DNA of 20,879 nt, taken from NCBI RefSeq assembly GCF_000003605.2, contig NW_003150229.1, forward strand, positions 1 through 20,879, in the 5' to 3' direction. The position numbers and the translations under genes were made by a program. Within the stretch, counting starts at the first letter, position 1. Every line of letters starts with the position of its first letter. Positions 1 through 9,837 of this stretch are shown in pieces. Source of the DNA: Saccoglossus kowalevskii. Its lineage: Eukaryota; Hemichordata; Enteropneusta; Harrimaniidae. The notes beneath the pieces are model-generated. The model was not told the origin of the DNA, searched no databases, and was given only the letters and a program-made list of their open reading frames with translations.

Positions 1-193
1 ATTATCAATATGTCTGGTTCCCTGTCCTGGTAAGTGTATGTATTATCAAAAAGTCTGGTTCCCTGTCCTAGTAAGTGTATGTATTATCAATAAGTCTGGT
101 TCTCTGTTCTAGTAAGTGTATGTATTATCAATAAGTCTGGGTCCCTGTCCTAGTAAGTGAATGTATTATCAATATGTCTGGTTCCCTGTTCTA
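1..193. repeat. Duplicated block, copy 1 (partner 6644-6836)
   Basis: These 193 bases are identical to 6644-6836. The match includes rare private variants: ctggtaag instead of ctagtaag in the first monomer, caaaaag at about 47, and gggtccc at about 139. The match stops abruptly after the cta at 191-193. Here the sequence continues as CTAC, while the partner continues as GTAA. The left end is the window edge, so the block may be longer. Confidence 0.93.
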
Positions 194-205
194 CTACGTG
201 TATGT

Positions 206-246
206 ATTATCAATATGTCTGGTTCCCTGTCCTAGTAAGTGTATGT
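206..246 (+). repeat. Reference monomer (consensus copy) and its diagnostic positions
   Basis: This copy matches the majority base at each position and serves as the reference. It has 9 A, 17 T, 7 C and 8 G, no CpG and one CTAG (positions 27-30). Variable positions counted from its first base are as follows. Positions 6-12 are caatatg (T type), caataag (A type), ctgtaag (C type) or cactaag (X type). Position 17 is G, rarely C. Positions 20, 21 or 22 are C, sometimes T. Position 26 is C or T. Positions 30-33 are GTAA, CTAC or ATAA. Position 36 is G, rarely A, and position 37 is T or A. These markers were used to recognise the longer duplicated blocks listed below. Confidence 0.95.
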
Positions 247-410
247 ATTATCAATATGTCTGGTTCCCTGTCCTAGTAAGTGTATGTATTATCAATAAGT
301 CTGGTTCCCTGTCCTAGTAAGTGTATGTATTATCAATATGTCTGGTTCCCTGTCCTAGTAAGTGTATGTATTATCAATAAGTCTGGTTCCCTGTCCTAGT
401 AAGTGTATGT

Positions 411-1095
411 ATTATCTGTAAGTCTGGTTCCCTGTTCTACTACGTGTATGTATTATCAATATGTCTGGTTCCCTGTCCTAGTAAGTGTATGTATTATCAA
501 TATGTCTGGTTCCCTGTCCTAGTAAGTGTATGTATTATCAATAAGTCTGGTTCCCTGTCCTAGTAAGTGTATGTATTATCAATATGTCTGGTTCCCTGTC
601 CTAGTAAGTGTATGTATTATCAATATGTCTGGTTCCCTGTCCTAGTAAGTGAATGTATTATCAATATGTCTGGTTCCCTGTTCTAGTAAGTGTATGTATT
701 ATCAATAAGTCTGGTTCCCTGTTCTAGTAAGTGTATGTATTATCAATATGTCTGGTTCCCTGTCCTAGTAAGTGTATGTATTATCAATATGTCTGGTTCC
801 CTGTCCTAGTAAGTGAATGTATTATCAATATGTCTGGTTCCCTGTTCTAGTAAGTGTATGTATTATCAATATGTCTGGTTCCCTGTCCTAGTAAGTGAAT
901 GTATTATCAATATGTCTGGTTCCCTGTTCTAGTAAGTGTATGTATTATCAATAAGTCTGGTTCCCTGTTCTAGTAAGTGAATGTATTATCAATATGTCTG
1001 GTTCCCTGTTCTAATAAGTGTATGTATTATCAATATGTCTGGTTCCTTGTCCTAGTAAGTGAATGTATTATCAATAAGTCTGGTTCCCTGTTCTA
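411..1095. repeat. ~685-bp duplicated block, copy 1 (partner 4799-5483)
   Basis: A base-by-base reading against 4799-5483 shows one difference: T at 1027 against C at 5415. The offset is 107 monomers plus the inserted base at 4485-4487. The block starts with a C-type monomer carrying CTAC at 437 and ends just before positions 30-33 diverge (ATAA here, CTAC in the partner). It contains a full copy of the 10-monomer cassette. Resemblance continues upstream to about 290, with extra differences. Confidence 0.92.
437..847. repeat. 10-monomer cassette, copy 1 of 6
   Basis: After a C-type monomer with CTAC, the subtypes run T, T, A, T, T (position 37 = A), T (position 26 = T), A (position 26 = T), T, T (position 37 = A), T. 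The same order begins at 437, 4825, 7203, 9663, 15361 and 19006. This is the most reproducible higher-order unit in the window at about 410 bp, although its copies are not adjacent to one another. Confidence 0.88.
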
Positions 1096-2129
1096 ATAAG
1101 TGTATGTATTATCAATAAGTCTGGTTCCCTGTCCTAGTAAGTGAATGTATTATCAATAAGTCTGGTTCCCTGTCCTAGTAAGTGAATGTATTATCAATAT
1201 GTCTGGTTCCTTGTCCTAGTAAATGAATGTATTATCAATAAGTCTGGTTCCCTGTCCTAGTAAGTGAATGTATTATCAATATGTCTGGTTCCTTGTCCTA
1301 GTAAGTGTATGTATTATCAATATGTCTGGTTCTCTGTCCTAGTAAGTGAATGTATTATCAATAAGTCTGGTTCCCTGTCCTAGTAAGTGTATGTATTATC
1401 AATATGTCTGGTTCCCTGTCCTAGTAAGTGTATGTATTATCAATAAGTCTGGTTTCCTGTCCTAATAAGTGAATGTATTATCAATAAGTCTGGTTCCCTG
1501 TTCTACTACGTGTATGTATTATCAATATGTCTGGTTCCCTGTCCTAGTAAGTGTATGTATTATCAATATGTCTGGTTCCCTGTCCTAGTAAGTGTATGTA
1601 TTATCAATAAGTCTGGTTTCCTGTCCTAGTAAGTGTATGTATTATCAATAAGTCTGGTTCCCTGTTCTAGTAAGTGTATGTATTATCAATATGTCTGGTT
1701 CCCTGTTCTAGTAAGTGTATGTATTATCAATATGTCTTGTTCCCTGTTCTAGTAAGTGTATGTATTATCAATATGTCTGGTTCCCTGTCCTAGTAAGTGA
1801 ATGTATTATCAATATGTCTGGTTCCTTGTCCTAGTAAGTGTATGTATTATCAATATGTCTGGTTCTCTGTCCTAGTAAGTGAATGTATTATCAATAAGTC
1901 TGGTTCCCTGTCCTAGTAAGTATATGTATTATCAATATGTCTGGTTCCCTGTCCTAGTAAGTGTATGTATTATCAATAAGTCTGGTTTCCTGTCCTAGTA
2001 AGTGTATGTATTATCAATAAGTCTGGTTCCTTGTCCTAGTAAGTGTATGTATTATCAATATGTCTGGTTCTCTGTCCTAGTAAGTGAATGTATTATCAAT
2101 AAGTCTGGTTCCCTGTCCTAGTAAGTATA
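1096..2129. repeat. Mixed-subtype stretch with a 13-monomer-offset duplication
   Basis: Ordinary 41-bp monomers of A and T type with many secondary variants (ttccttg, ttctctg, tttcctg, gtatatg). Positions 1261-1466 match 1794-1999 at an offset of 533 bp (13 monomers), with one difference seen (G at 1389 against A at 1922). The same five-monomer string, marked by ttccttg followed by ttctctg, reappears around 10545-10697 and 19846-19998, and a related version lies near 7900-8063. Only one CTAC monomer is present (1503). Nothing other than repeat is seen. Confidence 0.85.
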
Positions 2130-2650
2130 TGTATTATCAATATGTCTGGTTCTCTGTCCTAGTAAGTGTATGTATTATCAATAAGTCTGGTTCCCTGTTC
2201 TAGTAAGTGTATGTATTATCAATAAGTCTGGTTCCCTGTTCTAGTAAGTGTATGTATTATCAATATGTCTGGTTCCCTGTTCTAGTAAGTGTATGTATTA
2301 TCAATATGTCTGGTTCCCTGTCCTAGTAAGTGTATGTATTATCAATAAGTCTGGTTCCCTGTTCTAGTAAGTGTATGTATTATCAATATGTCTGGTTCCC
2401 TGTTCTAGTAAGTGTATGTATTATCAATATGTCTGGTTCCCTGTCCTAGTAAGTGTATGTATTATCAATAAGTCTGGTTCTCTGTCCTAGTAAGTGTATG
2501 TATTATCAATATGTCTGGTTCCCTGTCCTAGTAAGTGTATGTATTATCAATAAGTCTGGTTCTCTGTCCTAGTAAGTGTATGTATTATCAATAAGTCTGG
2601 TTCCCTGTTCTAGTAAGTGTATGTATTATCAATAAGTCTGGTTCCCTGTT
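2130..2650. repeat. Block related to 10823-11384 with a one-monomer length difference
   Basis: The subtype order follows that of 10823-11384, starting at a gtatatg monomer followed by ttctctg. The offset changes from 212 to 213 monomers inside the block, so one copy gained or lost a single monomer. It runs directly into the identical 2651-3070 block. Confidence 0.75.
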
Positions 2651-3070
2651 CTACTACGTGTATGTATTATCAATATGTCTGGTTCCCTGTCCTAGTAAGT
2701 GAATGTATTATCACTAAGTCTGGTTCACTGTCCTAGTAAGTGTATGTATTATCAATATGTCTGGTTCCCTGTTCTAGTAAGTGTATGTATTATCAATATG
2801 TCTGGTTCCCTGTCCTAGTAAGTGTATGTATTATCAATAAGTCTGGTTCCCTGTCCTAGTAAGTGTATGTATTATCAATATGTCTGGTTCCCTGTTCTAG
2901 TAAGTGTATGTATTATCAATATGTCTGGTTCCCTGTTCTAGTAAGTGTATGTATTATCAATATGTCTGGTTCCCTGTTCTAGTAAGTGTATATATTATCA
3001 ATATGTCTGGTTCCCTGTCCTAGTAAGTGTATGTATTATCAATAAGTCTGGTTCCCTGTCCTAGTAAGTG
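2651..3070. repeat. 420-bp duplicated block, copy 1 (partner 11385-11804)
   Basis: No difference was seen against 11385-11804. Two private substitutions mark the pair: ggttcactg at 2722 and 11456, and tgtatatatta at about 2988 and 11722. The block begins with a CTAC monomer, contains an X-type monomer (cactaag at 2712), and ends where position 37 differs between the copies. Confidence 0.93.
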
Positions 3071-3118
3071 TATGTATTATCAATAAGTCTGGTTCCCTGT
3101 CCTAGTAAGTGTATGTAT

Positions 3119-3580
3119 TATCAATATGTCTGGTTCCTTGTCCTAGTAAGTGAATGTATTATCAATAAGTCTGGTTCCCTGTTCTAATAAGTGTATGTAT
3201 TATCAATAAGTCTGGTTCCCTGTCCTAGTAAGTGTATGTATTATCAATAAGTCTGGTTCCCTGTCCTAGTAAGTGTATGTATTATCAATATGTCTGGTTC
3301 CCAGTTCTAGTAAGTGAATGTATTATCAATAAGTCTGGTTCCCTGTTCTAGTAAGTGAATGTATTATCAATAAGTCTGGTTCCCTGTTCTACTACGTGTA
3401 TGTATTATCAATAAGTCTGGTTCCCTGTCCTAGTAAGTGTATGTATTATCAATATGTCTGCTTCCCTGTCCTAGTAAGTGTATGTATTATCTGTAAGTCT
3501 GGTTCCCTGTCCTAGTAAGTGTATGTATTATCAATATGTCTGCTTCCCTGTCCTAGTAAGTGTATGTATTATCAATATGT
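3119..3580. repeat. Local 21-monomer-offset duplication, copy 1 (partner 3980-4441)
   Basis: It matches 3980-4441 at an offset of 861 bp. It shares a ttccttg monomer, ATAA and CTAC monomers in the same order, and two gcttccctg monomers 82 bp apart (C at 3461 and 3543; partners at 4322 and 4404). A few differences are visible, such as cccag at about 3302 and ttctctg at about 4201. Confidence 0.87.
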
Positions 3581-3879
3581 CTGGTTCTCTGTCCTAGTAA
3601 GTGAATGTATTATCAATATGTCTGGTTCCCTGTCCTAGTAAGTGTATGTATTATCAATAAGTCTGGTTCCCTGTTCTACTACGTGTATGTATTATCAATA
3701 AGTCTGGTTCCCTGTCCTAGTAAGTGTATGTATTATCAATATGTCTGGTTCCCTGTTCTAGTAAGTGAATGTATTATCAATAAGTCTGGTTCCCTGTTCT
3801 AGTAAGTGTATGTATTATCAATAAGTCTGGTTCCCTGTTCTAGTAAGTGTATGTATTATCAATATGTCTGGTTCCCTGT

Positions 3880-4260
3880 CCTAGTAAGTGAATGTATTAT
3901 CACTAAGTCTGGTTCCCTGTTCTAGTAAGTGAATGTATTATCAATATGTCTGGTTCCCTGTTCTAATAAGTGTATGTATTATCAATATGTCTGGTTCCTT
4001 GTCCTAGTAAGTGAATGTATTATCAATAAGTCTGGTTCCCTGTTCTAATAAGTGTATGTATTATCAATAAGTCTGGTTCCCTGTCCTAGTAAGTGTATGT
4101 ATTATCAATAAGTCTGGTTCCCTGTCCTAGTAAGTGTATGTATTATCAATATGTCTGGTTCCCTGTTCTAGTAAGTGAATGTATTATCAATAAGTCTGGT
4201 TCTCTGTTCTAGTAAGTGAATGTATTATCAATAAGTCTGGTTCCCTGTTCTACTACGTGT
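3880..4260. repeat. Duplicated block with X-type monomer, copy 1 (partner 5685-6065)
   Basis: The offset is 1805 bp (44 monomers plus the inserted base at 4485-4487). The order of cactaag at 3901, ATAA, ttccttg, ATAA, two A-type GTAA monomers, T, A and CTAC is the same in 5685-6065. One difference noted is ttctctg at about 4201 against ttccctg at about 6006. Confidence 0.86.
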
Positions 4261-4441
4261 ATGTATTATCAATAAGTCTGGTTCCCTGTCCTAGTAAGTG
4301 TATGTATTATCAATATGTCTGCTTCCCTGTCCTAGTAAGTGTATGTATTATCTGTAAGTCTGGTTCCCTGTCCTAGTAAGTGTATGTATTATCAATATGT
4401 CTGCTTCCCTGTCCTAGTAAGTGTATGTATTATCAATAAGT
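3980..4441. repeat. Local 21-monomer-offset duplication, copy 2 (partner 3119-3580)
   Basis: Second copy of the preceding block. Its first part is also shared with 5785-6065 as part of the 3880-4260 / 5685-6065 pair, so the same monomer string has been copied at least twice within about 3 kb. Confidence 0.87.
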
Positions 4442-4798
4442 CTGGTTCCCTGTTCTAGTAAGTGAATGTATTATCAATAAGTCTGGGTTCCCTGTTCTAC
4501 TACGTGTATGTATTATCAATAAGTCTGGTTCCCTGTCCTAGTAAGTGTATGTATTATCAATATGTCTGGTTCCCTGTCCTAGTAAGTGTATGTATTATCT
4601 GTAAGTCTGGTTCCCTGTTCTACTACGTGTATGTATTATCAATATGTCTGGTTCCCTGTCCTAGTAAGTGTATGTATTATCTGTAAGTCTGGTTCCCTGT
4701 CCTAGTAAGTGTATGTATTATCAATATGTCTGCTTCCCTGTCCTAGTAAGTGTATGTATTATCAATAAGTCTGGTTCCCTGTCCTAGTAAGTGTATGT
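4442..4798. repeat. C-type and CTAC-rich monomers with a 1-base insertion
   Basis: CTAC monomers begin at 4497, 4620 and, just outside, 4825, which is spacing of 3 and 5 monomers. C-type monomers (ctgtaag) are frequent and one gcttccctg monomer lies at 4733. The first length change of the array, GG to GGG, is at 4485-4487. The three-monomer CTAC spacing explains the open frame at 4462-4686; no gene is inferred. Confidence 0.85.
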
Positions 4799-5483
4799 AT
4801 TATCTGTAAGTCTGGTTCCCTGTTCTACTACGTGTATGTATTATCAATATGTCTGGTTCCCTGTCCTAGTAAGTGTATGTATTATCAATATGTCTGGTTC
4901 CCTGTCCTAGTAAGTGTATGTATTATCAATAAGTCTGGTTCCCTGTCCTAGTAAGTGTATGTATTATCAATATGTCTGGTTCCCTGTCCTAGTAAGTGTA
5001 TGTATTATCAATATGTCTGGTTCCCTGTCCTAGTAAGTGAATGTATTATCAATATGTCTGGTTCCCTGTTCTAGTAAGTGTATGTATTATCAATAAGTCT
5101 GGTTCCCTGTTCTAGTAAGTGTATGTATTATCAATATGTCTGGTTCCCTGTCCTAGTAAGTGTATGTATTATCAATATGTCTGGTTCCCTGTCCTAGTAA
5201 GTGAATGTATTATCAATATGTCTGGTTCCCTGTTCTAGTAAGTGTATGTATTATCAATATGTCTGGTTCCCTGTCCTAGTAAGTGAATGTATTATCAATA
5301 TGTCTGGTTCCCTGTTCTAGTAAGTGTATGTATTATCAATAAGTCTGGTTCCCTGTTCTAGTAAGTGAATGTATTATCAATATGTCTGGTTCCCTGTTCT
5401 AATAAGTGTATGTACTATCAATATGTCTGGTTCCTTGTCCTAGTAAGTGAATGTATTATCAATAAGTCTGGTTCCCTGTTCTA
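4799..5483. repeat. ~685-bp duplicated block, copy 2 (partner 411-1095)
   Basis: Near-identical partner of 411-1095, containing cassette copy 2 from 4825. The only difference seen, C at 5415, produces tactatca in an otherwise invariant part of the monomer. At 5481 the sequence switches to a CTAC monomer, while the partner continues with ATAA, which marks a block boundary. Confidence 0.92.
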
Positions 5484-5684
5484 CTACGTGTATGTATTAT
5501 CAATAAGTCTGGTTCCCTGTCCTAGTAAGTGTATGTATTATCAATATGTCTGGTTCCCTGTTCTAGTAAGTGAATGTATTATCAATAAGTCTGGTTCCCT
5601 GTTCTAGTAAGTGTATGTATTATCAATAAGTCTGGTTCCCTGTTCTAATAAGTGTATGTATTATCAATATGTCTGGTTCCCTGT

Positions 5685-6065
5685 CCTAGTAAGTGAATGT
5701 ATTATCACTAAGTCTGGTTCCCTGTTCTAGTAAGTGAATGTATTATCAATATGTCTGGTTCCCTGTTCTAATAAGTGTATGTATTATCAATATGTCTGGT
5801 TCCTTGTCCTAGTAAGTGAATGTATTATCAATAAGTCTGGTTCCCTGTTCTAATAAGTGTATGTATTATCAATAAGTCTGGTTCCCTGTCCTAGTAAGTG
5901 TATGTATTATCAATAAGTCTGGTTCCCTGTCCTAGTAAGTGTATGTATTATCAATATGTCTGGTTCCCTGTTCTAGTAAGTGAATGTATTATCAATAAGT
6001 CTGGTTCCCTGTTCTAGTAAGTGAATGTATTATCAATAAGTCTGGTTCCCTGTTCTACTACGTGT
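5685..6065. repeat. Duplicated block with X-type monomer, copy 2 (partner 3880-4260)
   Basis: Carries cactaag at 5706 and CTAC at 6055. The same X-type context (GTAA and position 37 = A, then T type with ATAA, then ttccttg) recurs at 13251 and 13743, so this string has at least four copies in the window. Confidence 0.86.
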
Positions 6066-6643
6066 ATGTATTATCAATAAGTCTGGTTCCCTGTCCTACT
6101 AAGTGTATGTATTATCAATATGTCTGGTTCCCTGTTCTAGTAAGTGAATGTATTATCAATAAGTCTGGTTCCCTGTTCTAGTAAGTGAATGTATTATCAA
6201 TAAGTCTGGTTCCCTGTTCTACTACGTGTATGTATTATCAATAAGTCTGGTTCCCTGTCCTAGTAAGTGTATGTATTATCAATATGTCTGGTTCCCTGTC
6301 CTAGTAAGTGTATGTATTATCTGTAAGTCTGGTTCCCTGTTCTACTACGTGTATGTATTATCAATATGTCTGGTTCCCTGTCCTAGTAAGTGTATGTATT
6401 ATCTGTAAGTCTGGTTCCCTGTCCTAGTAAGTGTATGTATTATCAATATGTCTGCTTCCCTGTCCTAGTAAGTGTATGTATTATCAATAAGTCTGGTTCC
6501 CTGTCCTAGTAAGTGTATGTATTATCAATAAGTCTGGTTTCCTGTCCTAGTAAATGAATGTATTATCAATAAGTCTGGTTCCCTGTCCTAGTAAGTGAAT
6601 GTATTATCAATATGTCTGGTTCCCTGTCCTAGTAAGTATATGT
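6066..6643. repeat. Mixed-subtype stretch between larger blocks
   Basis: Contains CTAC monomers at 6219 and 6342 (three monomers apart, giving the open frame 6226-6408), a rare intermediate cctactaag at about 6106, a gcttccctg monomer at 6455, an aaatgaatg monomer at about 6551 and a gtatatg monomer just before 6644. Only satellite monomers are present. Confidence 0.84.
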
Positions 6644-6836
6644 ATTATCAATATGTCTGGTTCCCTGTCCTGGTAAGTGTATGTATTATCAAAAAGTCTG
6701 GTTCCCTGTCCTAGTAAGTGTATGTATTATCAATAAGTCTGGTTCTCTGTTCTAGTAAGTGTATGTATTATCAATAAGTCTGGGTCCCTGTCCTAGTAAG
6801 TGAATGTATTATCAATATGTCTGGTTCCCTGTTCTA
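6644..6836. repeat. Duplicated block, copy 2 (partner 1-193)
   Basis: It is identical to the first 193 bases of the window, 162 monomers away (plus the 1-base insertion at 4485-4487). The ctggtaag and caaaaag variants were seen nowhere else in the window, which makes common descent of the two copies the simplest explanation. Its 3' part also belongs to the 6725-7377 block. Confidence 0.93.
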
Positions 6837-7377
6837 GTAAGTGAATGTATTATCAATAAGTCTGGTTCCCTGTTCTAGTAAGTGAATGTATTATCAATAA
6901 GTCTGGTTCCCTGTTCTACTACGTGTATGTATTATCAATAAGTCTGGTTCCCTGTCCTAGTAAGTGTATGTATTATCAATATGTCTGGTTCCCTGTTCTA
7001 GTAAGTGAATGTATTATCAATAAGTCTGGTTCCCTGTTCTAGTAAGTGAATGTATTATCAATAAGTCTGGTTCCCAGTTCTACTACGTGTATGTATTATC
7101 AATAAGTCTGGTTCCCTGTCCTAGTAAGTGTATGTATTATCAATATGTCTGGTTCCCTGTCCTAGTAAGTGTATGTATTATCTGTAAGTCTGGTTCCCTG
7201 TTCTACTACGTGTATGTATTATCAATATGTCTGGTTCCCTGTCCTAGTAAGTGTATGTATTATCAATATGTCTGGTTCCCTGTCCTAGTAAGTGTATGTA
7301 TTATCAATAAGTCTGGTTCCCTGTCCTAGTAAGTGTATGTATTATCAATATGTCTGGTTCCCTGTCCTAGTAAGTGT
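6725..7377. repeat. Large duplicated block, left part, copy 1 (partner 8939-9591)
   Basis: The offset is 2214 bp (54 monomers). It shares gggtccc, the run of monomers with position 37 = A, and CTAC monomers at 6916, 7080 and 7203 with the same 4- and 3-monomer spacing as 9130, 9294 and 9417. Differences seen include cccag at about 7075 here and ctcgtt at 9282 in the partner. Cassette copy 3 starts at 7203. Confidence 0.9.
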
Positions 7378-7380
7378 ATG

Positions 7381-7837
7381 TATTATCAATATGTCTGGTT
7401 CCCTGTCCTAGTAAGTGAATGTATTATCAATATGTCTGGTTCCCTGTTCTAGTAAGTGTATGTATTATCAATAAGTCTGGTTCCCTGTTCTAGTAAGTGT
7501 ATGTATTATCAATATGTCTGGTTCCCTGTCCTAGTAAGTGTATGTATTATCAATATGTCTGGTTCCCTGTCCTAGTAAGTGAATGTATTATCAATATGTC
7601 TGGTTCCCTGTTCTAGTAAGTGTATGTATTATCAATATGTCTGGTTCCCTGTCCTAGTAAGTGTATGTATTATCAATATGTCTGGTTCCCTGTCCTAGTA
7701 AGTGTATGTATTATCAATATGTCTGGTTCCCTGTCCTAGTAAGTGAATGTATTATCAATATGTATGGTTCCCTGTTCTAGTAAGTGTATGTATTATCAAT
7801 AAGTCTGGTTCCCTGTTCTAGTAAGTGTATGTATTAT
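7381..7837. repeat. Large duplicated block, right part, copy 1 (partner 9841-10297)
   Basis: It is identical over this span to 9841-10297 at an offset of 2460 bp (60 monomers), including the rare tgtatgg variant near 7761. The offset is six monomers larger than in the left part, so the partner carries six additional monomers at the junction. Confidence 0.92.
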
Positions 7838-8043
7838 CAATAAGTCTGGTTCCCTGTCCTAGTAAGTGAATGTATTATCAATATGTCTGGTTCCCTGTCC
7901 TAGTAAGTGTATGTATTATCAATATGTCTGGTTCTCTGTCCTAGTAAGTGAATGTATTATCAATAAGTCTGGTTCCCTGTCCTAGTAAGTATATGTATTA
8001 TCAATATGTCTGGTTCCCTGTCCTAGTAAGTGTATGTATTATC

Positions 8044-8160
8044 AATAAGTCTGGTTCCCTGTTCTACTACGTGTATGTATTATCAATAAGTCTGGTTCCC
8101 TAACCTAGTAAGTGTATGTATTATCTGTAAGTCTGGTTCCCTGTTCTAATAAGTGTATGT
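8044..8160. repeat. Three-monomer string with altered tgtcc, copy 1 of 3
   Basis: An A-type monomer with CTAC at 8064 is followed by one in which tgtcc has become taacc, then a C-type ATAA monomer. The same string occurs near 10709-10825 and 14398-14514, where tgtcc has become tgacc. The CTAC site itself differs among the three: ctactacg at 8064, ctactaag at 10729 and ctactatg at 14418. Confidence 0.86.
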
Positions 8161-9129
8161 ATTATCAATATGTCTGGTTCCCTGTCCTAGTAAGTGTATG
8201 TATTATCAATATGTCTGGTTCCCTGTCCTAGTAAGTGTATGTATTATCAATAAGTCTGGTTCCCTGTCCTAGTAAGTGTATGTATTATCAATATGTCTGG
8301 TTCCCTGTCCTAGTAAGTGTATGTATTATCAATATGTCTGGTTCCCTGTCCTAGTAAGTGTATGTATTATCAATATGTCTGGTTCCCTGTCCTAGTAAGT
8401 GAATGTATTATCAATATGTCTGGTTCCCTGTTCTAGTAAGTGTATGTATTATCAATAAGTCTGGTTCCCTGTTCTAGTAAGTGTATGTATTATCAATATG
8501 TCTGGTTCCCTGTCCTAGTAAGTGTATGTATTATCAATATGTCTGGTTCCCTGTCCTAGTAAGTGTATGTATTATCAATAAGTCTGGTTCCCTGTTCTAG
8601 TAAGTGTATGTATTATCAATATGTCTGGTTCCCTGTTCTAGTAAGTGTATGTATTATCAATATGTCTGGTTCCCTGTCCTAGTAAGTGAATGTATTATCA
8701 ATATGTCTGGTTCCCTGTTCTAGTAAGTGTATGTATTATCAATAAGTCTGGTTCCCTGTTCTAGTAAGTGAATGTATTATCAATATGTCTGGTTCCCTGT
8801 TGTAATAAGTGTATGTATTATCAATATGTCTGGTTCCTTGTCCTAGTAAGTGAATGTATTATCAATAAGTCTGGTTCCCTGTTCTAATAAGTGTATGTAT
8901 TATCAATAAGTCTGGTTCCCTGTCCTAGTAAGTGAATGTATTATCAATAAGTCTGGTTCTCTGTTCTAGTAAGTGTATGTATTATCAATAAGTCTGGGTC
9001 CCTGTCCTAGTAAGTGAATGTATTATCAATATGTCTGGTTCCCTGTTCTAGTAAGTGAATGTATTATCAATAAGTCTGGTTCCCTGTTCTAGTAAGTGAA
9101 TGTATTATCAATAAGTCTGGTTCCCTGTT

Positions 9130-9670
9130 CTACTACGTGTATGTATTATCAATAAGTCTGGTTCCCTGTCCTAGTAAGTGTATGTATTATCAATATGTCT
9201 GGTTCCCTGTTCTAGTAAGTGAATGTATTATCAATAAGTCTGGTTCCCTGTTCTAGTAAGTGAATGTATTATCAATAAGTCTCGTTCCCTGTTCTACTAC
9301 GTGTATGTATTATCAATAAGTCTGGTTCCCTGTCCTAGTAAGTGTATGTATTATCAATATGTCTGGTTCCCTGTCCTAGTAAGTGTATGTATTATCTGTA
9401 AGTCTGGTTCCCTGTTCTACTACGTGTATGTATTATCAATATGTCTGGTTCCCTGTCCTAGTAAGTGTATGTATTATCAATATGTCTGGTTCCCTGTCCT
9501 AGTAAGTGTATGTATTATCAATAAGTCTGGTTCCCTGTCCTAGTAAGTGTATGTATTATCAATATGTCTGGTTCCCTGTCCTAGTAAGTGTATGTATTAT
9601 CAATAAGTCTGGTTCCCTGTCCTAGTAAGTGTATGTATTATCTGTAAGTCTGGTTCCCTGTTCTACTACG
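9130..9670. repeat. CTAC cluster with 4-3-6 monomer spacing
   Basis: CTAC monomers begin at 9130, 9294, 9417 and 9663, giving gaps of 164, 123 and 246 bp (4, 3 and 6 monomers). The first two are A type and the last two C type. The same 4-3-6 pattern is at 17409-17940 and 18473-19006, and partial versions are at 6916-7203 and 14664-15033. It serves as a recognisable higher-order signature. Confidence 0.9.
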
Positions 9671-9837
9671 TGTATGTATTATCAATATGTCTGGTTCCCT
9701 GTCCTAGTAAGTGTATGTATTATCAATATGTCTGGTTCCCTGTCCTAGTAAGTGTATGTATTATCAATAAGTCTGGTTCCCTGTCCTAGTAAGTGTATGT
9801 ATTATCAATATGTCTGGTTCCCTGTCCTAGTAAGTGT
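9592..9837. repeat. Six-monomer insertion relative to the 6.7-7.8 kb block
   Basis: The alignment with 6725-7837 requires 246 extra bases here. The inserted monomers repeat the preceding string (C-type CTAC followed by T, T, A, T), so this looks like a local duplication of six monomers, or loss of six from the other block. The copies at 192-437 and 18760-19006 have the same six-monomer step. Confidence 0.85.

Noticed and set aside
36-45. Alternating purine-pyrimidine run gtgtatgtat as a Z-DNA site
   Set aside because: It is only 10 bases (13 in the CTAC subtype), AT-rich, and broken in monomers with position 37 = A; too weak to call.
2712-2719. X-type cactaag as a branch-point or regulatory motif
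   Set aside because: It resembles a branch-point core, but it is only a two-base variant of the monomer at eleven places, best used as a lineage marker.
3605-3802. Other open frames of 60-80 codons (3605, 4462, 5365, 6226, 12007, 15040, 16598, 17578, 19464)
   Set aside because: The explanation is the same: they are windows between repeat-encoded stops, all on the plus strand, with related amino-acid strings from the same monomer.
7087-7329. Open reading frame of 80 codons, with same-protein copies at 9301, 14671, 18644 and 20284
   Set aside because: It lies wholly inside satellite monomers and is built from a 41-residue repeat imposed by the 123-bp frame cycle. Its presence depends only on two CTAC monomers three units apart. 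No promoter, unique sequence or codon-level constraint is visible, so it is not annotated as CDS.
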